A DNA stretch of 64,000 nucleotides from Lutibacter sp. (GTDB lineage: Bacteria > Bacteroidota > Bacteroidia > Flavobacteriales > Flavobacteriaceae). The position numbers were made by a program, and so were the translations under genes. Every line of letters starts with the position of its first letter. Within the stretch, counting starts at the first letter, position 1. Under the pieces are notes generated by a model, which did no database searches, was not told where the DNA came from, and was given only the letters and a program-made list of their open reading frames with translations. Positions 26,170 through 35,752 of the stretch are shown piece after piece. The stretch lies in NCBI RefSeq assembly GCF_030692605.1, contig NZ_JAUYUD010000105.1, positions 19,578-83,577 on the forward strand, given 5' to 3'.

Positions 26170-27141
26170 TTACTTTTTCTTATTATAGATAGGTAAAAAT
26201 ATTAAGGATAAACTCCCAAATACGACAACCATAAGTGTTTGTGCTGTCCACATTATCCAACCAAAAGCGCGTGCTGCATTGTCATCTATTCGATATAAAA
26301 TTAAGGCACTTGCAACTAAAACTGGGTAGGAACCCAATCCCCCGTTTGTTAAGGCCATACTAATAGCACCTAATACAAAACCAACAATAATGGCTGAAAG
26401 GGATAAGTTTGTTGTTTCGGGTAATGCAAATGTTACCACATAAAACATAAGAAGGTACATTCCCCAAATGAAAAAAGTATGAAAAATAAATTTCCATTTT
26501 TTTTTCATTGTAATAATACTTTTTAAACCATCTATTAAACCATCAACAAATTTCATGGTTTTAATGATTAAAGGGATTTCTGATTTTTTTAAAAATCGAT
26601 ACGTAAAATAGCCCAATATGGGCAATACACCAAAAACAAATACTTTAGAATAAACACTGCTTTTTAAATTATCTGTAAAAATATAGCTAGCAATTAATTC
26701 TGTTTGCAAGTAAAATGCAAATCCAATTATTATTAACAACATAAATACATCAATAACTCTTTCAGCAAAAATGGTTCCTATTGCTTTTTCAAAAGGAATT
26801 TTATCGTATTTTTTAATACTTGCGGCTCTTGCAAATTCTCCAGAACGAGGAACAAACAAATTTAAAAGATGAGAAACTAAAACGGTCATTACACTGTTGG
26901 CAATGTTCAATTTGTAACCCATTGGTTCAAGTAAAAATTGCCATCGATAAGCACGAGATAAATGGCTTAAAATACCTAAAACCACTGATAGACCAACCCA
27001 CCAATAATTTGCCGTTTTAAAGGAATTTTTAATTGATTCTATATCTGATGGTGAAAGTCTAGAAAAAGAATACCAAATTAAAAAAACTCCCAATGCAATT
27101 GGAAGTGATATAAAAATGGTTTTTTTTAATTTAAATGCCAA
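26170..27141 (-). CDS. Flippase-like integral membrane protein (UPF0104/LPG_synthase_TM)
   Basis: 323 residues with about eight TM helices. The pattern ANYWWVGLSVVLGILSHLSRAYRW near residue 45, VPRSGEFARAASIKKYDKIPFEKAIGTIFAERVIDV in the middle and GGLGSYPVLVASAL toward the end is that of the lysylphosphatidylglycerol-synthase TM family, proposed to move lipid-linked substrates. The MprF catalytic domain is absent. It starts one base after the panD stop, so it is co-transcribed with panD. Confidence 0.88.
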   Translation of the reverse strand: MAFKLKKTIFISLPIALGVFLIWYSFSRLSPSDIESIKNSFKTANYWWVGLSVVLGILSHLSRAYRWQFLLEPMGYKLNIANSVMTVLVSHLLNLFVPRSGEFARAASIKKYDKIPFEKAIGTIFAERVIDVFMLLIIIGFAFYLQTELIASYIFTDNLKSSVYSKVFVFGVLPILGYFTYRFLKKSEIPLIIKTMKFVDGLIDGLKSIITMKKKWKFIFHTFFIWGMYLLMFYVVTFALPETTNLSLSAIIVGFVLGAISMALTNGGLGSYPVLVASALILYRIDDNAARAFGWIMWTAQTLMVVVFGSLSLIFLPIYNKKK

Positions 27142-27142
27142 T

Positions 27143-27493
27143 TTAGGTTAATGAATTATCATTTTCATTAGGAAAAATAAGTGTTGGTATAAAAGTCTTC
27201 GCTTTTTCAAATTTCATAATTCCGTATGATATAATAATTATAATATCACCTTTTGCTACTTTTCTAGCAGCTGGACCATTTAAAGTTATTTCTCCACTTT
27301 TTCTTGGCCCTGGTATAACATAAGTTTCCAAACGTTCTCCATTGTTAATATTAACAACATGAACTTTTTCACCTTGAATTATATTAGCTGCATCCATTAA
27401 ATCTTCATCTATTGTAATGCTTCCAATATACTGAAGATCGGCTCCAGTAACTTTAACTCTGTGAATTTTTGATTTTACAACTTGTATTCGCAT
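27143..27493 (-). CDS. panD: Aspartate 1-decarboxylase
   Basis: 116 residues, the usual size of this pyruvoyl enzyme, which makes beta-alanine from aspartate for pantothenate. The self-cleavage site G24-S25 is in [18 protein letters not shown]22 nearby and NNGERLETY (substrate loop) are kept. The ATG is four bases after a TAnnTTTG element. panC lies 38 bases upstream in the same direction, and the flippase-like gene follows at once. Confidence 0.97.
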   Translation of the reverse strand: MRIQVVKSKIHRVKVTGADLQYIGSITIDEDLMDAANIIQGEKVHVVNINNGERLETYVIPGPRKSGEITLNGPAARKVAKGDIIIIISYGIMKFEKAKTFIPTLIFPNENDNSLT

Positions 27494-27497
27494 GGCG

Positions 27498-27505
27498 CAA
27501 AAATA
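27498..27505 (-). promoter_or_regulatory. Predicted -7 element for panD
   Basis: TATTTTTG on the minus strand, ending four bases before the panD ATG. It lies in the 38-base panC-panD gap. Confidence 0.5.
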
Positions 27506-27531
27506 ATAATTTTGTGTTAAATACTTAATAT

Positions 27532-28371
27532 TTATAAACTTATATTATCAATTAGTCTAATTTTTTCAGCAAATACAGCTATAAAAGCCCGGTATTTACT
27601 TTGTGCATTTTTTATACTGATTGATTTTAAGTTGTTTTCATCAGCAATTTCAAAATATTCTAACTTCAATAATGAGTGATTTTCAAATTTCTTGTTCACC
27701 CATTCACAAACTTCAGCCGCACTTTTTGTGCCAAACTTAATTTTTACCTCCTTAAGGGTTTTATAAATAAATGGAGCTGCAGCTCTATGTTCTGGAGAAA
27801 GTCGCGTGTTTCTAGAACTCATGGCTAAGCCATCTTCTTCTCTATAAATTGGACAACCCACTATTTTAACAGGCAAATGGTGTTTTTCCACCATTTTTCT
27901 AATAATTTGTAATTGCTGAAAATCCTTTTCTCCAAAGTAGGCACTATGTGGTTTTACAACCTCAAAGAGTCTTTTTACAATAGTTCCAACACCGTCAAAA
28001 TGTCCGGTTCTAAATTTACCTTCCATTTCAAACTCGAGACCGTCAAACAGAAAAGGCTGAGAGGTAATGTTATTTTCATAAATTTCTTCAGCGGTGGGAG
28101 TAAAAACAATGTCGCAAAAAATTGATTTCAAAAAAGTTAAATCTTGGTCAATTGTTTTGGGATAATTCACTAAATCTTCGTTCTTATCAAACTGAGTTGG
28201 ATTTACAAAAATGCTAGCAATTACAAGGTCGTTTTCTCTTTTTGCTTTTTCAATTAATGACAAATGACCTTTATGCAAAGCTCCCATTGTTGGCACAAAA
28301 CCAACAGTGATTCCTTTTTTTAACGAGTTCAGTTTATCTTGAACCGATTTAATTTTAGCAAAAACTAACAT
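27532..28371 (-). CDS. panC: Pantothenate synthetase
   Basis: 279 residues from ATG 28371; a TTG two codons earlier is also open. It joins pantoate and beta-alanine with ATP. Motifs: [18 protein letters not shown] (HIGH-like ATP site), [29 protein letters not shown] and [13 protein letters not shown], then [16 protein letters not shown]. It works with PanD, encoded next to it. It is divergent from the GlgA-like gene. Confidence 0.97.
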   Translation of the reverse strand: MLVFAKIKSVQDKLNSLKKGITVGFVPTMGALHKGHLSLIEKAKRENDLVIASIFVNPTQFDKNEDLVNYPKTIDQDLTFLKSIFCDIVFTPTAEEIYENNITSQPFLFDGLEFEMEGKFRTGHFDGVGTIVKRLFEVVKPHSAYFGEKDFQQLQIIRKMVEKHHLPVKIVGCPIYREEDGLAMSSRNTRLSPEHRAAAPFIYKTLKEVKIKFGTKSAAEVCEWVNKKFENHSLLKLEYFEIADENNLKSISIKNAQSKYRAFIAVFAEKIRLIDNISL

Positions 28372-28402
28372 AACCAATTTGTAAATAAACGTTAAAAGCG
28401 TG

Positions 28403-28410
28403 CAAACTTA
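28403..28410 (-). promoter_or_regulatory. Predicted -7 element for panC
   Basis: TAAGTTTG on the minus strand, 31 bases before the panC ATG, facing away from the next gene's element at 28444. Confidence 0.5.
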
Positions 28411-28443
28411 CATCTTTCCAACTAATTTCTTCATTAATTTTCG

Positions 28444-28451
28444 TAATTTTG
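28444..28451 (+). promoter_or_regulatory. Predicted -7 element for the GlgA-like/DUF4270/glmS run
   Basis: TAATTTTG, 28 bases before the ATG at 28480. Confidence 0.5.
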
Positions 28452-28479
28452 CATATTCTTTATAATAAAGATCCGATAT

Positions 28480-29286
28480 ATGAAAGATAAAAGAGTATTG
28501 ATTGTTTCTTCGGAAGTTGTACCTTATTTACCTGAAAATCAATTGTCAACCACTTCATTTGAAGCAGCCAAGTTGGTTCATGGAATTGGTGGACAAACAA
28601 GAATTTTTATGCCAAGATATGGTTTAATTAATGAAAGAAGACATCAATTACATGAAGTAATTCGGTTATCGGGTATGAATTTGGTAATTAATGACATGGA
28701 TATGCCTTTAATTATAAAAGTAGCTTCAATACCGAAAGAAAGAATGCAAGTTTATTTTATTGATAATGATGATTATTTTAAAAGAAAAGCTCTTTATTCT
28801 GATGAAGAAGATAATTTGTTTAGTGATAATGACGAACGAGCAATCTTTTTTGCCAAAGGAGTGGTTGAAACTGTAAAAAAATTGAACTGGGCTCCAGATA
28901 TAATTCATGTACACGGCTGGTTAGCATCTTTATTACCACTGTATATAAAGGAGTATTACAAAAACGATGCATTATTTACTGATAGTAAAATTATTACATC
29001 ACTTTATAATTTTGGCTTTGAAGGCTCTTTAAATAATGATTTCCAGAACAAAATAAAATTTGACAATATTGACGAATCAAAAATTGATTTTATTTCTAAC
29101 CCAACCTATATTAACATTCTAAAAAATGCCATAGAAAATTCCGATGCTGTAGTTATTTCTAGTGAAAAGATAAATCCTGAATTAGAAGATTTTTTAAGCA
29201 AAAGTAAGGTCCCAGTATTAAATTATGCTTCTGAAGATAATTTTGCTGACGCTTATACAGAATTCTATAAAAACCAAATGTTATAG
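28480..29286 (+). CDS. Short glycogen/starch synthase-like protein (N-terminal GT5 domain only)
   Basis: 268 residues, against about 480 for a complete GlgA. It matches only the N-terminal starch-synthase domain: VLIVSSEVVPYL, FEAAKLVHGIGGQTRIFMPRYGLINERR, APDIIHVHGWLASLLPLYIKEYY. The ADP-glucose K-x-G-G loop is not present and the C-terminal GT-B half is missing, yet there is a clean stop and no sign of a broken second half downstream. I recall the same short form before DUF4270 and glmS in other Flavobacteriia, so it is probably a maintained family with another role. Confidence 0.85.
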   Translation: MKDKRVLIVSSEVVPYLPENQLSTTSFEAAKLVHGIGGQTRIFMPRYGLINERRHQLHEVIRLSGMNLVINDMDMPLIIKVASIPKERMQVYFIDNDDYFKRKALYSDEEDNLFSDNDERAIFFAKGVVETVKKLNWAPDIIHVHGWLASLLPLYIKEYYKNDALFTDSKIITSLYNFGFEGSLNNDFQNKIKFDNIDESKIDFISNPTYINILKNAIENSDAVVISSEKINPELEDFLSKSKVPVLNYASEDNFADAYTEFYKNQML

Positions 29287-29311
29287 TATTATTAAAAACA
29301 TAAATTTATAT

Positions 29312-30844
29312 ATGACAACCAAAGTTGTAACAGTAATAAAATACTTAGGAATATTTATTGTCCTTGTTTTTTCGACCATATCTTGTGAAAAAGACATTGA
29401 AAGTATTGGTGTAAGCCTTATAGATAATAACATCTTCACATCAAAAAAAACAGCATACGAAGTACTTACCTCAACTCAAAATATTGAAAGAGTTCCAACA
29501 AATGGGGCAGGTCAATATTTGTTGGGAGTTTATGCCGATAACGAATTTGGATCTTTAAAAGCGTCAATTGTTACGCAATTGAATGTGCCAGTTATTGGTA
29601 CAAATTACACCTATGGGACCAATGCAGGTATAGATTCGGTTATTGTGTCTATTCCATATCAAGTAACTAAAAAAGATAAATTGACCGACGGGAAACCTCA
29701 ATTTTCAATCGATTCGATTATTGGAGATACAAACACAGAGTTTAAATTGAATGTTTATGAGTTAAATACTTTTTTAAATACTTTAGACCCTAATGATCCT
29801 ACTAAATTTGCAATTTACTATTCTGATAAACAATTTCAAAAAGGGCCTACACCTCTTTATTCAGGGAATTTTAAAGTAAATCCAAACGATACCGTTTCAT
29901 ATATTAAAAGATATTTAGCAGATGGTATTACTGTTTATAAAAAAGATACCATAAAAAATACAGACAAGAGTCCGAGTATAAAACTTCCTTTAAATGAAAC
30001 GCTAATTAAACAACTTTTTATAGATAATGCAAGTAGCTCAAATTTCGCATCTACAGAAAGTTTTCAAAGCTACTTTAGGGGCTTGTATATTGAAGCTTCA
30101 GTGTTAAATTCTGAAAAATCTCATTTACTATCTTTAAACATTAGCAATGCAAAAATGACTATTTACTATTCTAACAATGCAGATGAAACAGCTGACGAAG
30201 ATCTAAATGGAAATGGAACTAAAGGTGAACAAAACGTAAGGGTGAAACGTTCTTATGATTTTCTTTTTGGAACTATAAAAGCAAATGTTTTTGAAAGAAA
30301 TTATTCTAATTCTAAACAAAGTGGGGCAGAAAGATTGTATGTTCAAGGAGCTGCTGGATCACTTGCTACCATTGACCTTTTTAATGGTGTTGATTTAACT
30401 GCAATACAAAATGCAAATAGGTTAATTACTGAGGCCAATCTTACCTTTTACGTAGATCAAAATGCTTCAAGTGCAATTGTGCCTGAACAATTAATTCTGT
30501 TTAATTACGACGAAAAAGTTCATATTCTTGATGTAATGACTGAAGGATTGTCTAAAGTGAGTGGTAAGTTAGTAAAAGATGCAGATGGGAAACCGTATAA
30601 ATATGTGTTTAAAATAACCGATTATATTTCTGAATTGTTAAAATCAAAAGATCCTATAAATTTAGTGAGGTTAGGTTTAAAAGTATATAATCCAAGTGAT
30701 TTACCTGTAGATGTCACCGATACTAAAGTGAAAGAAAATAGTTGGACCCCAAAAGGTGTTGTATTGTTTGGACATCATGCAAGTGCCGGAGATAAAAAAC
30801 TGAAATTAGAAGTTTTATATTCGGAAATTAATATTAAGAACTAA
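29312..30844 (+). CDS. DUF4270 lipoprotein
   Basis: 510 residues from ATG 29312; the longer open frame upstream overlaps the previous gene. The signal peptide has a lipobox (LVFSTISC) with Cys28, followed by EKDIESIGVSLIDNN, typical of DUF4270, a large Bacteroidota lipoprotein family of unknown role. The body is beta-rich, with Asn/Asp-rich stretches such as DEDLNGNGTKGEQN. It is 25 bases after the GlgA-like gene and 12 bases before glmS, so the three are probably one operon. Confidence 0.87.
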   Translation: MTTKVVTVIKYLGIFIVLVFSTISCEKDIESIGVSLIDNNIFTSKKTAYEVLTSTQNIERVPTNGAGQYLLGVYADNEFGSLKASIVTQLNVPVIGTNYTYGTNAGIDSVIVSIPYQVTKKDKLTDGKPQFSIDSIIGDTNTEFKLNVYELNTFLNTLDPNDPTKFAIYYSDKQFQKGPTPLYSGNFKVNPNDTVSYIKRYLADGITVYKKDTIKNTDKSPSIKLPLNETLIKQLFIDNASSSNFASTESFQSYFRGLYIEASVLNSEKSHLLSLNISNAKMTIYYSNNADETADEDLNGNGTKGEQNVRVKRSYDFLFGTIKANVFERNYSNSKQSGAERLYVQGAAGSLATIDLFNGVDLTAIQNANRLITEANLTFYVDQNASSAIVPEQLILFNYDEKVHILDVMTEGLSKVSGKLVKDADGKPYKYVFKITDYISELLKSKDPINLVRLGLKVYNPSDLPVDVTDTKVKENSWTPKGVVLFGHHASAGDKKLKLEVLYSEINIKN

Positions 30845-30856
30845 TATAAATTATTT

Positions 30857-32707
30857 ATGTGTGGGATTGTAGGTTATTTAGGTCCGAGAGAAGCATACCC
30901 AATTATTATTAATGGGCTACAGCGTTTAGAATATAGAGGGTACGATAGCGCTGGTGTTGTTTTAGCATCCAATAATACACTTAATGTTTATAAAACTAAA
31001 GGAAAAGTTGCCGACTTAAAAAATATTGCCGATAATAATAACACCAAAGGTTTTTTAGGAATGGGACATACACGTTGGGCTACTCATGGTGTTCCAAACG
31101 ATGTTAACTCTCACCCGCACGTATCTAATTCTGGAAATTTAGTAATTGTTCACAATGGAATTATTGAAAATTATGACACCATTAAAAAGGAATTAATCAA
31201 AAGAGGATATGTTTTTCATAGTGATACCGATACTGAGGTTCTCATTAATTTAATTGAAGAAGTAAAAATTAAAAACAATTGTAAATTAGGTAAAGCGGTA
31301 CAATTGGCGTTAACCAACGTAGTTGGCGCATATGCCATCGCTGTTATTGATAATAATGATCCTAACACCCTTATTGTTGCACGGTTAGGGAGCCCCATTG
31401 CCATAGGGATTGGAGAAAATAATTCAGAATTTTTTGTTGCTTCAGACGCTTCTCCCTTTATAGAATATACTAAAGACGCCATTTATTTGGAGGAAGAAGA
31501 ATTAGCAATAATCAGACTAGGGAAAGATATAAATGTTAGAAAAATATACGATGATTCTGAAGTAGAAACTAACATTCAAGAGTTAAAATTAAATCTTGAA
31601 CAAATTGAAAAAGGAGGTTACGAGCATTTTATGCTTAAAGAGATTCATGAACAACCTAAAGCAATTTTAGATACTTATAGAGGACGTTTATTAGCTGACC
31701 AAGGTATTATAAAAATGGGCAGTGTTGATAATCACATTGCTAAATTTTTAAATGCCAATAGAATTATTATTGTAGCCTGCGGTACCTCTTGGCACGCGGG
31801 TTTAGTAGCCGAATATTTATTTGAAGATTTAGCACGAATTCCAGTAGAAGTTGAATACGCTTCTGAATTTAGATATAGAAATCCTGTTATAAACAATAAC
31901 GATATTATAATTGCAATTTCCCAATCAGGTGAAACCGCCGATACATTAGCTGCTATTAAATTAGCAAAATCTAAAGGTGCCTTTGTGTTTGGAGTTTGTA
32001 ATGTGGTTGGCTCATCTATAGCAAGAGAAACTGATACTGGGGCTTATACTCATGCTGGTCCCGAAATTGGAGTTGCTTCAACAAAAGCGTTCACAACCCA
32101 AATTACCGTATTGGCATTAATGGCTTTAAAATTAGGAAATTTAAAAGGGGAAATCTCAAATTCTAACTTGAACAATTATATTCAAGAAATGAGTTTAATT
32201 CCTTCTAAAGTTGAAGAAGCATTAAAAACAAATAATGAAATCGAAAAAATTGCGTCCATTTTTAAAGACGCTCCTAATTGCTTGTATCTAGGCAGAGGAT
32301 ATAGTTTTCCAGTTGCTTTAGAAGGAGCCCTAAAACTGAAAGAAATTTCGTACATACATGCAGAAGGATATCCAGCAGCAGAAATGAAACATGGGCCTAT
32401 AGCACTTATAGATGAATCTATGCCAGTTGTTATTATTGCCACTAAAAGTGGTCATTATGATAAAGTTGTTAGTAATATACAAGAAATAAAATCTCGTAAA
32501 GGAAAAATAATTGCGGTTGTAACTAAAGGCGACACTATTGTAAAGGAATTAGCTGATCATATAATAGAAGTGCCAGATACAGTTGAACCTTTTACACCGT
32601 TGTTAACTACCATACCATTACAATTATTATCCTATCATATTGCAGTTATGAGAGGTTGTAATGTTGACCAACCAAGAAATTTAGCTAAATCTGTAACGGT
32701 GGAGTAG
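30857..32707 (+). CDS. glmS: Glutamine-fructose-6-phosphate transaminase (isomerizing)
   Basis: 616 residues. The N-terminal MCGIVGYLG exposes the catalytic Cys after Met removal (class II glutaminase, about 1-230), followed by two SIS isomerase domains (CGTSWHAGLVAEY and SQSGETADTLAAI; LGRGYSFPVALEGALKLKEIS) and the C-terminal DQPRNLAKSVTVE. It makes glucosamine-6-phosphate for peptidoglycan and LPS. No glmS ribozyme is visible or possible in the 12-base gap to DUF4270. No clear strong terminator follows. Confidence 0.98.
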   Translation: MCGIVGYLGPREAYPIIINGLQRLEYRGYDSAGVVLASNNTLNVYKTKGKVADLKNIADNNNTKGFLGMGHTRWATHGVPNDVNSHPHVSNSGNLVIVHNGIIENYDTIKKELIKRGYVFHSDTDTEVLINLIEEVKIKNNCKLGKAVQLALTNVVGAYAIAVIDNNDPNTLIVARLGSPIAIGIGENNSEFFVASDASPFIEYTKDAIYLEEEELAIIRLGKDINVRKIYDDSEVETNIQELKLNLEQIEKGGYEHFMLKEIHEQPKAILDTYRGRLLADQGIIKMGSVDNHIAKFLNANRIIIVACGTSWHAGLVAEYLFEDLARIPVEVEYASEFRYRNPVINNNDIIIAISQSGETADTLAAIKLAKSKGAFVFGVCNVVGSSIARETDTGAYTHAGPEIGVASTKAFTTQITVLALMALKLGNLKGEISNSNLNNYIQEMSLIPSKVEEALKTNNEIEKIASIFKDAPNCLYLGRGYSFPVALEGALKLKEISYIHAEGYPAAEMKHGPIALIDESMPVVIIATKSGHYDKVVSNIQEIKSRKGKIIAVVTKGDTIVKELADHIIEVPDTVEPFTPLLTTIPLQLLSYHIAVMRGCNVDQPRNLAKSVTVE

Positions 32708-32747
32708 TTTCAAACGGAAAAATTGTATAATAAGATATTAAATTATC

Positions 32748-33329
32748 TTACGACATTTGAAACAAGTTTTGAATATTAGTAGCAAATAATTTAACGGCAA
32801 TGGCTAATAAAACAACGCCGAATATTTTTCTAATAACACCAAGCCCTCCTTTTCCTAATACCTTTTCAATTTTTTTTGATGATTTTAAAACGGCATAAAC
32901 AAAAAAAGTATTTATTATAATAGCTGCTACAATATTAATGGTTGCAAATTCAGCTCTAATGGCCAATAATGTTGTTAAAGTTCCAGCTCCCGCAATTAAA
33001 GGAAAGGCAATAGGAACTATGCTTGCAGTTTCGGGACTCTCATCCTTATACAGTTGAATTCCTAAAATCATTTCTAAGGCCAAAAAGAAAATAACCAAAG
33101 AACCGGCTACAGCAAAAGAATTAATATCAATACCTATTAAATTTAACATTCTTTCACCTATAAAAAGAAATGCAATCATAATAATTGCTGAAACTATTGA
33201 AGCCTTTTCAGATTGAATGTGACCAACTTTTGAACGCAATTCAATAATAATTGGAATAGATCCAATTATATCAATTACAGCAAACAAAATCATAGTTGCG
33301 GTAAATATTTCTTTAAAATTTAAAACCAT
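32748..33329 (-). CDS. MarC family integral membrane protein
   Basis: 193 residues with six hydrophobic helices. VIDIIGSIPIIIELRSK near the N-terminus and IAFPLIAGAGTLTTLLAI in the middle are MarC/UPF0056 signatures. Its transport role is not established despite the historical multiple-antibiotic-resistance name. It is convergent with glmS and divergent from the DUF3109 gene. Confidence 0.92.
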   Translation of the reverse strand: MVLNFKEIFTATMILFAVIDIIGSIPIIIELRSKVGHIQSEKASIVSAIIMIAFLFIGERMLNLIGIDINSFAVAGSLVIFFLALEMILGIQLYKDESPETASIVPIAFPLIAGAGTLTTLLAIRAEFATINIVAAIIINTFFVYAVLKSSKKIEKVLGKGGLGVIRKIFGVVLLAIAVKLFATNIQNLFQMS

Positions 33330-33378
33330 TTTAGTTTTTTTTAACTATTTTTTTGATAAGAATCAATAAAGTATATTG

Positions 33379-33386
33379 CAAAAGTA
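33379..33386 (-). promoter_or_regulatory. Predicted -7 element for marC
   Basis: TACTTTTG on the minus strand, 49 bases before the MarC ATG and back to back with the element at 33403. Confidence 0.5.
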
Positions 33387-33402
33387 ATCTAAAAAATTAG
33401 CT

Positions 33403-33410
33403 TATTTTTG
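33403..33410 (+). promoter_or_regulatory. Predicted -7 element for the DUF3109 gene
   Basis: TATTTTTG ending four bases before the ATG at 33415. Confidence 0.5.
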
Positions 33411-33414
33411 CAAA

Positions 33415-33981
33415 ATGTTTCAATTAGGAAAAACCATAGTTTCAGAAGATATTATAGAAAAGGAATTTGTCTGTAATTTATCTGCTTGCAAAGGCAAGTG
33501 TTGTATTGATGGAGAAGCAGGTGCGCCATTAGAAGAAAGTGAACTTAAAATTTTGATGGATATCTATCCAAAAGTAAAACCATTTTTAAGAAAAGAAGGA
33601 ATTGCTGCCATAGAAGACCAAGGCTTATTCATTTTTAATGAAGGAGAATATGAAACACCTTTAATTGATGAAAAGGATTGTGCTTATGTGATTTTTGATG
33701 AAAAAAAAATAGCAAAATGCGGAATTGAAGAGGCGTATAATAAAGGAAAAATAAAATGGAGAAAACCCATTTCATGTCATTTATATCCAATTAGAATTAT
33801 GGAATACAGCGAATTTTCAGCAGTAAATTATCATAAATGGCCAATTTGTGATGACGCTTGTTCCTTGGGTGCAGCATTGCAAGTGCCTGTATATAAATTT
33901 GTGAAGGACGCTTTGATTAGGAAATTTGGGAAGGATTGGTATATGGAATTGGAAAAGGTGGCTGAAAGTCATAATCAATAA
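33415..33981 (+). CDS. DUF3109 family cysteine-rich protein
   Basis: 188 residues. Conserved cysteines fall in an N-terminal cluster (CNLSACKGKCCIDGE, four Cys) and later singly or in a pair (DCAYVIF, KCGIEEAY, SCHLYPIRI, CDDACSLG), similar to the YkgJ-type zinc/iron-binding CxxxxCxxCC family. DUF3109 is widespread in Bacteroidota and its function is unknown. It has its own near-leaderless promoter. The next gene, nrdB, is about 280 bases downstream, so it is probably separate. Confidence 0.88.
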   Translation: MFQLGKTIVSEDIIEKEFVCNLSACKGKCCIDGEAGAPLEESELKILMDIYPKVKPFLRKEGIAAIEDQGLFIFNEGEYETPLIDEKDCAYVIFDEKKIAKCGIEEAYNKGKIKWRKPISCHLYPIRIMEYSEFSAVNYHKWPICDDACSLGAALQVPVYKFVKDALIRKFGKDWYMELEKVAESHNQ

Positions 33982-34261
33982 AAAACTTACAAATAGTTTA
34001 AATTTTAAACTTCAATTAAGCGTTTTCCTGTGAACCTCAATAAATCAGGCTGGTTAGGGATTATTTAAAAACACAAACAATTGATTATCAGCTTTTAAGA
34101 CTATTTAATCGTTTATGTAATAACTCATAAAATGTTAAAAACTTACCTCTAAATGTGAATAAGTGACCTTTTTTTTTGGCTATTTTTTTTCAATCTTTGT
34201 TTCACTCGTTTTTACTCAAAAAACAAACAATTTTTTAACTATCTAAAAAAACCAAAGATTA
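33982..34261. other. 280-base spacer upstream of nrdB
   Basis: No ORF of note. It contains AT-rich sequence and an 8-bp inverted pair (AATCTTTG at 34192-34199, CAAAGATT at 34253-34260) whose right arm ends just before the nrdB ATG. I see no NrdR-box-like palindrome and no TAnnTTTG element. The region presumably holds the nrd promoter, but I cannot place it. Confidence 0.4.
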
Positions 34262-35233
34262 ATGTCGTTTATTGAACCCATTTTACAACCAAATAAAGAT
34301 CGATTTGTTATTTTCCCAATACAACATCAAGATATTTGGGAGTGGTACAAAAAACAAGAAGCTAGTATTTGGACAGCTGAAGAAATTGATTTACACCAAG
34401 ATGTTAATGATTGGGAAAATAAATTAAATGATGATGAGCGTTATTTTATCAAACACATTTTAGCTTTTTTTGCTGCTTCAGATGGTATTGTTAATGAAAA
34501 TTTAGCTGAAAATTTTGTAAGTGAAGTGCAATATTCTGAAGCGAAATTCTTTTATGGATTTCAAATAATGATGGAAAATATTCATTCAGAAGTTTATTCA
34601 TTATTAATTGATACATACGTTAAAAATGAACTTGAAAAAAATGAATTATTCAAAGCAATTGAAGTATTTCCTGCCATAAAATTAAAAGCCGATTGGGCTT
34701 TAAAATGGATTGACAGTCCAAGTTTTGCAGAGCGTTTAATCGCTTTCGCCGCTGTTGAAGGAATTTTTTTTTCAGGAAGTTTTTGCTCTATTTTTTGGTT
34801 GAAAAAACGTGGATTATTACCTGGTTTAACTTTTTCAAACGAGTTAATTTCTCGTGATGAAGGATTGCATTGTGATTTTGCAGTGCATTTACATAACAAT
34901 CATATTGTAAATAAAGTTCCAAAAGAACGAATTACAGCCATTCTTGTTGATGCTTTAAACATTGAGCGTAAATTTATAACTGAATCATTACCCGTAAGTT
35001 TAATAGGCATGAATGCTAAATTAATGACACAATATTTGGAATTTGTGACTGACAGATTATTAACTGAATTTGGTTGTGATAAAGTTTATAATTCATCAAA
35101 TCCATTTGATTTTATGGAAATGATTTCATTAGAAGGGAAAACAAATTTCTTTGAAAAACGGGTTTCAGAGTATCAAAAAGCAGGTGTAAAAAGCGGAGGT
35201 ACAGGGAGCATTAGCTTTGACGCGGATTTTTAG
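34262..35233 (+). CDS. nrdB: Class I ribonucleotide reductase small (radical) subunit
   Basis: 323 residues. Metal ligands are readable: D74 ([11 protein letters not shown]), E105 and H108 (MENIHSEVY), E166 ([10 protein letters not shown]), E200 and H203 (RDEGLHCDF). The radical tyrosine is kept as Y112 in ENIHSEVY, so this is a tyrosyl-radical enzyme rather than a Phe-type class Ic. The C-terminus (GSISFDADF) is the tail that docks on NrdA. It supplies the radical for deoxyribonucleotide synthesis. An unrelated four-helix-bundle gene separates it from nrdA. Confidence 0.97.
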   Translation: MSFIEPILQPNKDRFVIFPIQHQDIWEWYKKQEASIWTAEEIDLHQDVNDWENKLNDDERYFIKHILAFFAASDGIVNENLAENFVSEVQYSEAKFFYGFQIMMENIHSEVYSLLIDTYVKNELEKNELFKAIEVFPAIKLKADWALKWIDSPSFAERLIAFAAVEGIFFSGSFCSIFWLKKRGLLPGLTFSNELISRDEGLHCDFAVHLHNNHIVNKVPKERITAILVDALNIERKFITESLPVSLIGMNAKLMTQYLEFVTDRLLTEFGCDKVYNSSNPFDFMEMISLEGKTNFFEKRVSEYQKAGVKSGGTGSISFDADF

Positions 35234-35249
35234 CAGAAAAAAGTTAAAA

Positions 35250-35274
35250 GTTATATGTTAATAGTTATATGTTG
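35250..35274. repeat. Two direct copies of GTTATATGTT upstream of the S23 gene
   Basis: GTTATATGTTA (35250-35260) and GTTATATGTTG (35264-35274), preceded by AAAAAAGTTAAAA. The inverse complement AACATATAAC lies on the other side of the four-helix-bundle gene, so the gene is bracketed by inverted repeats. Confidence 0.7.
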
Positions 35275-35346
35275 TTTATGTCTGAGTGTTATTGACCAAA
35301 TTTGACTTAGTTTAAGGCTGATAATTAATAAATGTGAAAAGAAATA

Positions 35347-35730
35347 ATGAGTACTATTCATTCATTTGAGGAGCTAGAATGCTGGAAAGCGGCCAGAGAA
35401 ATAAAATTATTTGTTTCAAAACAGGTTCTTAAAAAACTCCCAAAAGATGAGCAATATGATTTGATTAGTCAACTTCGACGTTCTTCACGTTCAATATCGG
35501 ATAATATTGCTGAGGGTTTTGGAAGATATCATTTTCAGGAAAATATTCAATATTGCAGAGTGGGAAGAGGCTCTTTGCACGAATCTCTAAATCAAGTTAT
35601 AACCGCTTTAGATGATAGTTATATTGATGAATCTATTTTAACAGAATTTAGGGTTTTATTTTTTAAAACAAATTCGCTTTTAAACGGTTATATCAATTAT
35701 CTGACGAAAATGAAATCAAATAACAAATAA
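35347..35730 (+). CDS. Four-helix-bundle protein (S23/23S rRNA intervening-sequence family)
   Basis: 127 residues. The helical pattern and motifs FEELECWKAAREI, YDLISQLRRSSRSISDNIAEGFGRY and a final helix rich in aromatic/Leu residues are those of the S23 family, first found encoded in intervening sequences of 23S rRNA genes. Structures form pentamers; the role is unknown. It lies between nrdB and nrdA in the same direction, flanked by inverted GTTATATGTT-type repeats, which suggests it arrived as a small insertion in the nrd operon. Confidence 0.9.
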   Translation: MSTIHSFEELECWKAAREIKLFVSKQVLKKLPKDEQYDLISQLRRSSRSISDNIAEGFGRYHFQENIQYCRVGRGSLHESLNQVITALDDSYIDESILTEFRVLFFKTNSLLNGYINYLTKMKSNNK

Positions 35731-35742
35731 CATTTAACGTAT

Positions 35743-35752
35743 AACATATAAC
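35743..35752. repeat. Inverse copy AACATATAAC downstream of the S23 gene
   Basis: It lies in a spacer of related repeats (AACATTTAACG, ATAACATATAAC, AACATTTAAC; 35730-35762). It is the reverse complement of the repeat at 35250-35274. Confidence 0.65.

Noticed and set aside
30845..30856. glmS ribozyme upstream of glmS
   Set aside because: Only 12 bases separate glmS from the DUF4270 gene; there is no room for the ribozyme.
32731..32750. Hairpin TAAGATA / TATCTTA between glmS and marC as a terminator
   Set aside because: Weak AT-only stem, no T-run, and it runs into the marC stop codon.
34192..34260. Inverted 8-bp pair AATCTTTG / CAAAGATT before nrdB as a possible riboswitch or operator
   Set aside because: The arms are short, 53 bases apart and AT-rich; no known riboswitch core or NrdR box accompanies them.
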